Assembly (NCBI GenBank): GCA_963678705.1
Contig: OY783203.1
Span: forward strand, 28,068,535 to 28,132,534
Length of the DNA: 64,000 bases
Direction: 5' to 3'
Source: Panorpa germanica
Taxonomy: Eukaryota > Arthropoda > Insecta > Mecoptera > Panorpidae
Below, one piece after another: positions 48,616-60,696 of the stretch. Under the pieces are notes generated by a model. It was not told where the DNA came from. It was given only the letters and a program-made list of their open reading frames with translations, and made no database searches. Made by a program: the position numbers and the translations under genes. Within the stretch, counting starts at the first letter, position 1; each line of letters starts with the position of its first letter.

Positions 48616-49165
48616 ACATTGAACATATTTTTATGGTTCTATTTTACTTCAAATGAATGATTTTGTTTTTAATTACAATATTTTACAAATTTTTTACATT
48701 TTCAATTGAAAGAGAATTACAAACAATATATTCTTTTTAAACAAGTTACATCTGTTAATAGCAGAAAAATATTAAAATTTCAATGATTCTTTTGTATTTT
48801 ATAATAAATTGTTTAAAGTTGTGTAAAATTAAATCAATTATGATTCAATCTTTTGATGTCGATACAAATGTTTTAAATTTATGAATAAATACAGAAATTA
48901 AATCAATTGTTTCACATCATTAAACTTTTTAATTAAATTTCGGTTAAAAATATAAACCCGTTTATTTTTTTTACAGCATTTTGTAGGAGGGCCTCGATGT
49001 TAGTGAATTAAAACAACATGAAATTAATCAAAAATCTAAATAATCTAATATTTCATTTTAGTTAATCCAGTAGAAATGAGCTATTCAGAGGATTAACAAG
49101 GGGCAAAAGAAGTAAAATATTCAAAAAATTGCACGTATCTTACATGACAATTTCTTTTCTTTTCA
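48616..49165. other. AT-rich sequence, no gene seen
   Basis: Possibly the 3' UTR and flank of the candidate exon just upstream; nothing else recognisable. Confidence 0.35.
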
Positions 49166-49167
49166 CA

Positions 49168-49432
49168 ATTTTTTTTGATGAATTAAATTGTATTTAGTCA
49201 CAATTGCTTTTCGATGAAGTAAAGTGTACCTTATTATAGTCACAATTACCTATTGGAGAAGTGAATTGTACCTAATCACTGAATTATCTTTCGATGAAGT
49301 AAAGTGTACCTAGTCACAATTATCTTTTAGCAAAGCAAATTGTATCTAGTCGCAATTTCCCTTTGGCGAAGTAAATTGTATCTAGGCACAATTGCATATT
49401 GTACCTAGTCACACTTAAACTTCAATTAATCC
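49168..49432. repeat. Degenerate tandem repeat of about 46 bp (TTGTACCTAGTCACAATT)
   Basis: About six units containing GTGTACCTAGTCACAATTAT or close variants and then CTTT(C/G)GATGAAGTAAA. Related isolated units occur near 21,000-21,260 and 50,275-50,370 (TTGTATTTAGTCATAATTGC). Confidence 0.75.
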
Positions 49433-52400
49433 GTTGAACCCCATGTGTATTAAATTATAACATCAGAATCTAACTGACTAACGGTTAATTACAAAACTAC
49501 AATAATAATCTGAATTTAATCACAATAAGTGGTTTTCTTATATCACAAATTACATAGGACTAGTTGCAATAAAGTAAAGCACAATATTTTATAAGTGTTA
49601 TCAAAAAATCTTTAACGATATAAAAATATTCCCCCGTGTTCCGGGAAACAAAAGTTTGCTAAACGCCTTCCACGCGTGCGGTATGCTATTTGTCGTACAC
49701 TGTCCGTCCGTAGCTCCAACGCGTCATGTCGGTGCGCGTAACGCCTGAACCATAAGCAACATGACAAGCTCTACAAATGTAAATACGTCATTATATAAGT
49801 TATGAAAATTTATGGTAATTCAAAAATGATATAACCAAAAACCCTACACCCTACATGAGTTATAAAATTGTATTAAATCAAAACAAATTACATCAAAAAA
49901 TTTGTCTTGTATACCAAGAATTGTTATTATTTTAATAATTCCTTGAATAATTATCCTTGATTTTATTTTTTGTTTGTTTATATATTTGTATCCACCTCGT
50001 ACTATGTTGGTAGTTTCTATGGTGTAAAGGTATTTTATATGTAGGACCTTATCGTTGCGAAACTACATACACGAAGTCGTAACCACAGCAGCCTGGTATC
50101 CATGCCTCAGAGTCTCGACCAACTCTCTTTAGTTTCGACTTCGTACAACTAACAAATATTTTTTTTTGCTGATTTCTAATTTGTTTTCCAAATTTAAAAT
50201 AATTTCTTAATAAAGTGTATGCATAATCGTTGTGTACCGAGTATATTGCGAGCCTGGGGGGTGGGGTCAAAATCAGTTGTATTTAGTCATAATTGCATTT
50301 CGGTCTTTCTGAAATTACTTTTTTTTTAGCTCCCAAGCGAAATAATTTGTAACTAGTTATAATTAAATGAAGTTTTTGGGGGCCTATACTAAGCCGGGGC
50401 CCTCGGTTCGCTTTTGTCCATACATGAACCCATATAACAATTTAAAATGAATAAATAGATTATATTCAGACGGTTTCATTATCAACGAAACATGAAACAT
50501 GAAATTCAAATGATCATTATAATTATAATGATTACAGTTATAATTCAGAATTTTTAATATTATACATGTTCATGCTCATGCTCATGTTTATTATTCATTA
50601 TCAGGATGGAAGGAAATTATGTAAAGATATCATTAATATTTAAAATAAAAACTTCTTCAGTACGATTCGTATTTCCAATTAGATAAATACAGCACGTATA
50701 CAAATGAAGAATCTGTGTATAAAGTATATAAACGCGCGAATGTATATGTGCATCAAAGACATCTAGCGGTGAAAACTACAAACTAACAATATGGCGTCGC
50801 GCCTGGTAGTCTGCAACCCTTAAGGCTCAGTGCACGTCTGGCCGTCGCACAGGACGCATTTCGGTTGCTTTGCTCTTAACGAAATAATAAAACACGTTTA
50901 TATTTTCGATAATATTACTGAATAATTATTTTCAAATAATAAATAGAATAATGTATATTATTATCTATTAATAATATTTCCTATATTTATTTAAATTAGT
51001 GTTTGTGATAGTTTATTAATTTGATAAATATTAAAATATTATGTTTTGCTGTACAGGTGAGAAATATGTTTTAATTTATTTATCTTATTCATAATATAAA
51101 CTATTTTGAATGTGTCAACTAATTTAGTATATTTTATTTATTTACTAGCTATGTTTACATATATTTGCAACATTTCATTAATGAATTACAAAGCGCCTAG
51201 ACAGCATGCAACTATTTTAACATATATTTTAGTTTTAACCTTTTGCTAGTGTATTCGTGTACTATAAGTTAGCTTATGTTTGGAGTTTCGACTGTGCTGT
51301 AATACAATCGATTCTAGTAAGGCACCAAAACGAACCTGCAATGTTTTTACTCTCCTTTACTATATAAACACAGAATTCCACATGTTCTGAAGGTAATATA
51401 CTTCTATTGTATTGCCGAATACCGGAATACCTCAGAAAATACTATGTCATAAAGTTTACTCCGTTCTCTAGATTAACTTTCTTTATATTATATCTATAGA
51501 CTCACATTTTTTTATTACAATAAACTATTTTTATTTATTTCGTGGTTTTGATGTTTATCTTTTATATCTCGTTTTAAATCCTTTTGACTTTATTTACCGC
51601 CTTATACCGAGTTATTTATTCTTTAAGAAACCGTAGCGGTCTAAAATTAAAAGTAATAGGTTCAATTAGTTCATAAATTAACCCCTTTTTAATGTTTGTA
51701 CCTGAAAACCCGCAAATATTATTAAATTATATAAAATAATTATTTCTAATTACTCAAATTATATTTTTAAATGTTCCATTTAATAACTGTAAAGTATTAT
51801 ATTTATTCTACCACATAGCACAGTTACAGTTACAGATAAATAATGGGACAGATTATCATTTTTGGTCACGTTACTTTATATTTAGAGAGAAACTTATATT
51901 TTACTTTCCGGTAACTTAAATAAACGAGATGCAGTTAAAGTAACTTTTCACATCTAAAAATATCCGACAGGTTTATATTCCTTTCCACTATTTTCCACTT
52001 AGTTTGTCACGACTTTTGGTGCTGCAGCTGTAACTTGAGGCACCTGATTCCCTCCTCCACTCCTCCCCACCCCCCTAACCGCTCTCTCCATCGTTGACTT
52101 TCAAATCATATACTCTTACAGCTGTCAAATACGTGATTTCGGAAACTATTCCTGTTTTTTGTTGAAGGAAATGTCTAGCAATTAGCTTAACACTTTCAGG
52201 ATCGACTTCGAGTAGTGCGGATTTCCGTATCGTCGGAATCAGTATGTTCAGAAAATTACGAGGAGACAAATAGAGTAGTAGTTTTGTTAGAACTCCTTAT
52301 TTAAATGTAAAAGCACATTTAGTAGCTAAATATCACGCATTTAAATTTGGTAAAAGTCAGCTTTGTGTTTCTCTAAAGACGTTTTGTATTAAGGTGAAAC

Positions 52401-52541
52401 AATACTTCATGGTTATATAGTTAGATATAGGCAGCAGTGTACTAAAATTTTGTGCTAGTACTTCATATTTTCAAATATAAAAACTTTGCACACGATTGAT
52501 CATTATCCTATCTTTAGTCCTAATCTCTTCGTACACAGGAC
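49433..52541. other. Intergenic, no confident gene
   Basis: A GC-richer patch at about 49,640-49,780 (CGTGCGGTATGCTATTTGTC) may be a repeat end. The minus-strand frame at 52,269-52,075 (SALLEVDPESVKLIARHFLQ) looks mildly coding-like but begins at a TTG with no clear splice site. The minus-strand frame at 50,270-50,049 covers a dispersed repeat. Confidence 0.4.
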
Positions 52542-52720
52542 ACAGTGGCAAAGCGTGTCTTGTCGGGGCCCCGTATAAAAAATTTGCTTGGAGGCCCTTA
52601 TATGGGGGTAAAGATTTTTCACAAAAGAAAAAAAACCTTCCTTACACACTTTGGGGGCCCCCGTGGCCCGGGGGCCCCGTATAATTGATACGGCAGATAC
52701 GGCGGTAGCTACGCCCCTGA
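52542..52720. mobile_element. hAT-like short element with G/C-rich ends
   Basis: Begins CAGTGGCAAAGCGTG and ends TAGCTACGCCCCTG, imperfect inverted repeats of the CAG(T/G)GGC(A/G)-AGC type common in hAT MITEs. The interior is rich in GGGGCCCC. No target duplication was confirmed. Confidence 0.45.
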
Positions 52721-52964
52721 CAGGACATCAAAATAATTTACTAAACGTTTGATAAATACCGGTTAATTCCACGCATAAGTATTTACACTTCCATGTGGTC
52801 CTCAAGGTGTTAAATTATCATTGTTAGAGGTCTCTCTCTCTCTTTTTATGTTACTTCTTCTAGAACTAAATTTAGCAAATTACCAATTATTCGAGACAGG
52901 CTGTGTTTGTGAAGAGTTGAAATTAGGGTAAAGGTCAATGGGATCAAAAAACAGTAAGGCTTAC

Positions 52965-53106
52965 CTTTGTCGGGCATAGGTCTGTCCGCTATACGCTCTC
53001 CGGTGTGCTGTGTGCGGAAAGGGGATCCATATCCTGATCCTGATTCGAACACCGGACAGTGGGCAGCGGGCGACGGACAGTGTTGTCCATCAACCACGAG
53101 TAGCAT
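52965..53106 (-). CDS. Candidate first coding exon of an unidentified gene
   Basis: From ATG at 53,106 the minus strand stays open for 47 codons (MLLVVDGQHCPSPAAHCPVF onward, ending MPDK) and reaches a good donor (AAAG|GTAAGC) at 52,965. The exon is about 57% GC in a sequence background near 30%, with no repeat features. Downstream exons on this strand were not found within the next several kb. I do not recognise the protein; a non-coding or regulatory exon is an alternative. Confidence 0.35.
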
Positions 53107-55284
53107 CCCTTTTCATGTCATCTCCTGAACATTTTCACACTGTGGCTTTAAATCGGTTAATTTGTTTGTTATTTTAATAGAAACCGAAACATACTCTATA
53201 TACGTTATTTGCATAAAAACGTTTTGTTCTAGCTTAGTGGTACAACGCAAAGCAAATACCAAAGTAATATGAAATTGCCACAGTTAAATAAATTTGATTT
53301 AAATGGTATTTGCTCGAGAAATTCTATAAAAATAAATGAATGTTGAATTTTGCTGAGTGATCATTTTATAGCTGGTCGTTTAAGGCAACAATTTCGCTAT
53401 AAAATGTAATTATTTCATTACTAATAAAGTATTTACAACACTGAAATAATTATTTTCGGCAAGCCTTTACGATATTCAATTATAGATTATCAGAACTTAA
53501 CAAAAACACCAATTTATATTTGTTTCTGTACATTGATTTTAACGTTAATACATTTTTTAATCCGACGGAGCTTATTTTTTATATTAATTTGAGTCTAGAC
53601 AGTTATTATCACTTAAAACAATATATATATTTATAAATATTATATAACTTACATTTATAAATACGATTATGTGTATTTAAAATATAGAGATTGAATTAGA
53701 TTGATTGATAAAGTCAGTAAGGCTTTTTAGACTTTCCCTGCTTTCAAATATCTGCATATAGTCTTCAGGCATATTACAGTCTTTGTGATGAGTACTTGGA
53801 GCTTCGCAGAATGATATGCTTTACCGTTAGTGGTCTATTATATTATTCACAGATAGGTTTTGGTTGCCTTTTAAATAAGTATGTATGAGTAAGATGAGTA
53901 GGACCTATCTTGAGCATACATATTACTATTGCCATCCTTCCATTTTGTCAGACCGGTGAATCTAGTCAAGAAATTGATGACTTTACTTCTTTTAAGGTGT
54001 GTCATCCGACGGTAGGTATTGAAATGTACATAAAATACCGCTTTACAAATAATGTTACCTAAAATATTAGTAAATTATTACGTTAATAAAACTTAGTATT
54101 TCATTTAAATTATTATAATATCATTAAATTTATGTGAGAGTAAAATTAAATGTACTAGTTAATGTTGGAAATTTGTGAAAAATTTGTAGCAAGGATGATT
54201 TCTTTAATGTAAAATATATAATTATAATGATAAAATAATAAGATGATAGAAATATAAAATGTTATTAATATTGAAAGGAAAGAGATGAAATGAAAACTTG
54301 TCATCTGTCGCGCAATAGGTAGCTGATATGTTTATTACCTGTACAATCCTTTGAGATCATATTGTAAACCAAAAACTGATAGATCTAGATCTAACAGATT
54401 TCAGATCAAATCTAAACTCCGCTTCTGTTCATATTCGCCGTTTAGTTGTTAGTGTTTTGAAAAACCTTTAGATATTTATAAATATGTTTCTTGAACAAAC
54501 ATATATCGTACAACTATACTTGAATACACTGAATGTAACTCTTCCGCATGCAATGGCTGCAGCATTTCTAAATGCATCAAACAAGAAAACGTTAAGAAAA
54601 AGCTACGACAGCGACACGACGCGATAAACAATTCATGTGTTACATTTCTGATTTTGAAACATCGAAATATGACTTGGTTAGAAATCTATTTCCACCGACA
54701 GCACTAGAAATATTATCTACGTGCCTAGAAAGAATTGGGGCGCTAAAAATGGAGGGAGAAATAGATAATCCTAGCGGGAATCGTTCACAGGAAGTCGAGC
54801 AAGACGAATGCGTTTTTTTGATTCCCGCTTTAAAAAACTTCTTCTATTAAAATAAATTCAATCTAATAAAAATTACTTTTTAATATAGTGAGTTGAATTC
54901 TTGAGGGCTCTTATTCGTTTATTAGGGGGTCTAAATTATGGCAAAGGCGGAAGAGGAAGAGTCGCATCTAATCTTAAAATTCCTGCAAAAAAATGACTTG
55001 CAGAAATGGAAGAAACAAGATCAAAAAACAAAATAACACTAAAAGTCGTTTTAAGCTGTAGGGAGGTAACTATGCGCCCTTTGAAAAGTGCCAAATCTTC
55101 ACTCTTTTTCACAGTTTACAGTTTTTTTTAATTTCTTCTTATTTAAAGCTTATCTTAAAAGACATATTTTTTAGTTCCCACGCGATATTAATTGTACTAT
55201 GTGTCGTGCAATTAATATTTTAAGAAAATATTGGAAATATATTGTATTTCATGAAAATTTGTATTTCTGCGAGTAACGGGCCCT
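53107..55284. other. Intergenic, no gene recognised
   Basis: AT-rich. A plus-strand open frame at 54,635-54,850 (LFPPTALEILSTCLERIGAL) has a mixed composition but no homology I can name and no clear splice sites. Confidence 0.4.
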
Positions 55285-55289
55285 ATATT

Positions 55290-55336
<47 letters not shown>

Positions 55337-55337
55337 G

Positions 55338-55411
<74 letters not shown>
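55285..55411. repeat. (AT)n microsatellite, compound
   Basis: About 125 bp of TA repeats with CATA and CGTA interruptions; the longest in the window. Confidence 0.96.
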
Positions 55412-55413
<2 letters not shown>

Positions 55414-55561
55414 TTAATCTTGTGTATTCAAAACTGCATCAATAGAAGTCAGTTTCTATATGAAGAACTTACAATGCAACAAAATAATAAGAGAAGGAAA
55501 AAAAGCAAAACAACAAAACAAATTTATTTCAAAAAATGCTTACGCAACACACCGTCAAACT

Positions 55562-55768
55562 CAGTGGCGTACATAAACCTCTTGTGTAACTGTCTCTACA
55601 TAAATATTTCCACACCTCCTTTATTTTACAACAATTATAAAAACCCTAGCTGTATAGTGTCATAATCACTTTAATTTTTTATGTTTGAAGTTTACATTTG
55701 CAAATCTAGGTCAGCTGTGGGTTGTGGTTTCCAGACCCTATGCGGGTCCTATTTACGCCACTGCATTG
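55562..55768. mobile_element. hAT-like MITE with 8-bp flanking duplication
   Basis: Starts CAGTGGCGTACATA and carries TATTTACGCCACTG near the other end. The 8-bp GTCAAACT occurs directly before the element (55,554-55,561) and again at 55,769-55,776, five bases after the right inverted repeat. Eight-base duplications and CAGNGGC ends are hAT traits. Confidence 0.6.
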
Positions 55769-55776
55769 GTCAAACT

Positions 55777-57329
55777 AATATTCCCTTTTTCTATTGAATG
55801 GGGGCAGTAATATTGTTGCGTTAGTACACCGAACAAAGCACACTATATTTAATTATTAGAAATTCTGTTCTGTAATTCTGAAGAGAAATATCAAATATAA
55901 TATTTTGCTTTTACAAAACACCACTGAGTAAATATTTATTTAATATGTGTTGAATAGAAAATAGAAAATATCGATCTAATTGAAGAAAACCTTCCACTGC
56001 TTTTCTTTACAATGATTACTACTTTGAGGTTTTTATTATTATTTATTATGTACATATATACGAGAAAATATATGAACGGAAACTTTATTAAATTGTTCAT
56101 TTATTTGGCATCAAGGAAGCGAGAGAATTTTTATGATTTTTTAATTCACGAAAAGAACTTTCCTTTTGTCGTTTGAGATAACACATTTTATTAAAAAAAT
56201 ATAATTAAAAATAAGTTTTATTACCAAATATCTCCTGAATAAATGTCTCGTACTTCCCTCGCTCTAGCTCGTTCTCCTTTCTTTTTAAATGAACACTACC
56301 CAACTGATCACAGCTTGGTCTTCGTGGAGCTCATAGCTCAATTATCTAATTACAAATCACACTGGTGGAGTTTTAGAACTCAAACCAATTATTACGTTGA
56401 GTACGTATCAACCGTCGCTATTTTATAACGCCGCCGTGAATATATTTTACTCGTGTTGGATTTAAGAGACAAGAAATATATTTTGCTAAATTTTTCCTAA
56501 CGCTCTTTTTAGCATCTTTGTCATCAAAGCTAAGTAATAAATTAGGTAAGCCATGTTCGACGCCCTCTACATCCGCCCCTGCTTATATATTAATAAATAA
56601 TACACGTCATTAGATAAAAGTGATTCCTAACAAGTTCGATATTACATCAAATTAAACACAGAAAGCGACTCGCTACTGTAATACAAGAAAACATACAAGC
56701 TTCAAACACAATAACTTTTTTTAAACTTTTATTTAATAACTTCCATTGATTTTGTTCAATTTATATCTTTATACTTCCTACTTATATATATTATATAATT
56801 AAATATTAGAAAATAAAAATATATAATTGGTGAAAAAAACTTTTTTTCTTGTAAAAGTATATTCATAATAATAAGGAAATTGTTAGTAATTTAAAACTTT
56901 TTCTGAGATATAATAAATACACAATAAAGTAAAACATACTTATAAAATATAAAGTCAAAAGTTCAGTCAAATAACACTTTGTATAAATGTACGTAAAAAT
57001 AAATAACAAATTAACATATAAATAGAATGAGAAGTGTGGAAGCTACACGACATTTAAGTGGCAATTGTCACGAAGCTGAACCTAAAGACCTGAACCCATA
57101 ACCTGAAAACTAAGAGTTGTTGTTGTGTTGGACTATATTTCAGGCGTTATAATCAATTATGATATTTTATAGGTAAATAATTATTATTTGCTATAAAACA
57201 TTTTTTGTACCTCAAATCTTGAGTAATTAATATTTCTAAATTATTAATATATCTATATCGAAAATCTAGAATAATATAAAGTAGAATGTGTGCGTATATA
57301 TGTAATTTATTTATAAGGATTCAACTTTT
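55777..57329. other. Intergenic, no gene recognised
   Basis: AT-rich sequence; the short plus-strand frame at 56,243-56,428 has no recognisable motif. Confidence 0.4.
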
Positions 57330-57873
57330 TTTTCTTTTCATTTTTTTAAATTTATTTTTATAATATAATGTACAACATATTAAGTTTATTGTGTGAAAAT
57401 TTGAAGTCGATTGGAGTAAAATTGTCGGAGTTATAGAGTTTTAAGTCTTCACCGCTCTGGTCTGGTTTCGTCTTTTTATGAAACTTTTAAACGTGTGTCT
57501 CTCACACATAGCTTTTTCAGAATCCGTGCCCTGTCTAGCTCAAAATCTACTGTACCAATTCTTTTGAAATTTAGCACACTTTTTCTTTACATAAATGCCT
57601 ATGTAACGCGTTTATTTTCAGTATTTTTTATCAATGAGTAAACTTGACAGGGTTACCTGTAGAAGCTTATCAACTAATTAAATCATTTTGGTTTTTCGAT
57701 TTCGAACATTCAGTGATGAGTTATCAGTGACACGGCAATGAGACTTCTTTTTGTGACGTCTGCGGAGATTCGATGTCAATGCCTCACTATTTCTTTATGA
57801 AAATTTCACAAAGTATTCATTAAATGTTATATTATCATGTAGTAATTATAGAAATAATTATATATTAACTGTG
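57330..57873 (+). repeat. Dispersed repeat, copy 2 (TACAACATATTAAGTTTATT family)
   Basis: Second copy of the repeat at 36,155-36,620, with about 90 extra bases around 57,530-57,640. Both are in the same orientation and end at AATTATATATTAACTGTG. Confidence 0.8.
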
Positions 57874-59406
57874 TCGTCCAGATTTGACCTTTTCTAATTT
57901 TATGCGAAGCAGCCCCTCTAGTAACAAAATAACATACTACTTGATCTTGAAAGAAGAGAGGGAGTAACATAAGTTAAAAAGACGATGCCATTGCACTGCA
58001 TTTAGACCTTCACACGGAGTAACTGAAACAACAATCCTTTATCCAAATAATAATATTCAAACCGATAGTTATTGCTCGCCGGTTTCAAAATAGTCGCAAT
58101 AAATCGTCAAAGTTTTATATAAAAGCAATAAACATTTGAAATTCAATAAAATGAATATTGCATTAATTGCAGAAATGCGGAAATAAACTCACATGCGGTT
58201 ATAAAGTAAAATATGACATAAATCCAATTGGAATTCATTTTCATTGCATATTGTAATTAATAACGAAAATTAACGTCTCATCCGGGTCCGGCGCCTATTA
58301 TACTGGCACTGAGACTGACATAGGTGTTGCTGCTAGCGATTTAATGACGGCCTTTATGTCAGTAATATAATATATGACTATGTGTTGTACTGGTTGCCAG
58401 TACTGCGTAAGTAGGGGTATGTCAATATATGTTTTGTAGACCAAGCAAGTTAGACATTACAATCTAAATAATTAATAAAGTCTTTGAACTTGTCAAACAT
58501 ACTAGAGAGGCTAGACCGTGCGGGTTATGTTACAAACGTCAAAAGTTGACGTATTGTTCGTGTGAACAGTTAAAGAAAAATGCCATGTAAACCCACTTTT
58601 CTTAAGAATTTCTTAAAATTAAAATATAGTGTTAAGTGCTATATGTATTTAATTTGTCAAAAAAATAATGAAATTTTTCTATCGATTGTGAAGCGAGATT
58701 TTTATACAACGTTTTTATGATGAGATTTTATGCAACATTTTTTATGCAACGGGCTGATAAAGTATTAAAACATAAAGCTAGTATATCTGAAAAAACGTTT
58801 TTAGGAATGCTCTAAAAAACGAATATTTAATAAAACAACGAATTATGAAAATTTAGATGTAAAAATCATGTTTCTGTATCGATTTGTTGAAAAGATATAA
58901 ATATTTAAAGTTGAAATTTTAAAATAATAAGAGCCTTGTAGTGTGATTGTATTAGAGTATAGTGTGTGTCAGCATATGAAAGTTTTTACGATTCAAGTAC
59001 AATGTCCAGTAAAAATAAATTATTCTGCCATTAAGTATTTTAAAGTTGTCGAACTATACTTCTGCCTCTGATTGTCACGCCAAAATTACCTTAAGGTCTT
59101 ATTAGACGATCAGATCAGTTTTTCAATCAGATTTAGTTCTGATTCATTATATTAAATCGCATCAAAAGCGTGTTTAGAGTAGAGTAACAGCCTGCACATG
59201 TTAGTCCCGCAAGCATCTAATTCGTCGTGTCAAATGGATTCTGGACATGTCTAATGCAGCGAAGAGGTTGTTTTGAGCATTCACTTTTATGGCGTGCCCA
59301 TTCTTTTTATTTCTTTTCTCTTCCACCAATATACACCTACAGTAATGAGAATACAGTCTTCATGTCAGTAGTATTCGATTTGCTGACGCATTATGCCGAT
59401 TCACAC
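57874..59406. other. Intergenic, no gene recognised
   Basis: AT-rich sequence without recognisable exons or repeat ends. Confidence 0.4.
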
Positions 59407-59829
59407 CAGAGAGACAGTTTTGAAAACAGTTTTGTTATCAAAAAACAAAATAAAATCATGTTTTGTTTTATTTAATAACAGTTCTGTTTTTCGAAAACAG
59501 ACTGTTCAAACTGAACAGACTGGTTTTGTGTTAGTGTTTTTCTGTGTGTCCCATAAATATTATAAACATGATAAACAACAACTGACAAGCGCAAATGTTC
59601 ACAAAAAACAAAACTGCGTGTTCAAACTAAACAGACTAAAAAACAACAACAAACGTGTTTACCTTTGATCTTATCGACTGCAGATGGGAATGTGTTTTGA
59701 ACTAAAACAGTTTTTAAAGACAAAAATGTGTTAAGAACTGTCTCTTTGCTGTAAACATTGATGTTTTTGTTTAGAAAAACAAGTTTTTGTTCGTGTTTTA
59801 TTGAAATCCATAAGATGACTGTCTCCCTG
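59407..59829. mobile_element. Candidate MITE with CAGRGAGACAGT ends
   Basis: Starts CAGAGAGACAGTTTTG and ends ACTGTCTCCCTG, 12-bp inverted repeats with one mismatch, 423 bp. Inside, AAAACAG/CTGTTTT-type motifs recur many times on both strands, as in elements with repeated transposase-binding sites. No target duplication seen. Confidence 0.45.
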
Positions 59830-60696
59830 TATTACTGGCTAGAATTCTACAAAGGTTGATGACCTTTTCTTAAAAAGAAGTTTTCTATACAAAAATTAAT
59901 TATCTTTACATTATGAAATAAAAATAAAACTTACAGAAATAATAATGCTAATTTAAATATACGAATATTATGAAAAAGACGTCGTTTCATCGATATGAAA
60001 CACAGTTACAGAAAATTCGCAAATTAACCGTTTTTAATTAGTATTCATACAATCTTATTATGATACAAAGGAATATTGTAATAGCATCTTCTTCGGCTGT
60101 CTTCGTCTTTACTTATACTTCAATGAATTCTCTATTTCATTTAAAGAAATATAATTGTTGAGAAAACTAAAGTTTGATAAAATTACGTATTGATGTTTCA
60201 GAGCGCTTTTGCTTCATAAAAACAAACAAACAACACAACTTTTTTAAGCTTCTTTAAAAATGTATTATTCTCGCATAATTGAGTAAAGTATCGAAACGTA
60301 TTCGTTGATAGGAGCACATTAAATTGATATTATTGAAATATTACATAATTTGTTCAAAATTGTTATCATCTTTATAAGAAATAAACTTTTATGAAACTTG
60401 TTAGCCTACCTGAACTACATTAAGGCCTTTACGAACTAAGTACTGCTGAATGGTATTACTGCTGTGAAGGTTGCTTTGAAATGAACCTTATCGTATGTGA
60501 CATTATGCGAAATGAATATGGAGACCTTAAAAAATAATAAAAACAATTAAGGTAGTTCAATAATAAAATTGAAATATGATAAGTAATATAGCTCAAATTA
60601 TAAAAATATTACTTATCATGCTGGAGTCCTACAATGTATGAAATAATTTTAATGTACGTGTTGAGAACGGTTGTAAAGATAAAAAAAAGTGATATA
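59830..60696. other. Intergenic, no gene recognised
   Basis: AT-rich sequence up to the mariner's left TA. Confidence 0.4.

Noticed and set aside
52075-52269. Exon reading SALLEVDPESVKLIARHFLQ
   Set aside because: Mildly coding-like, but opens at TTG, has no convincing acceptor or donor, and matches no family I know.
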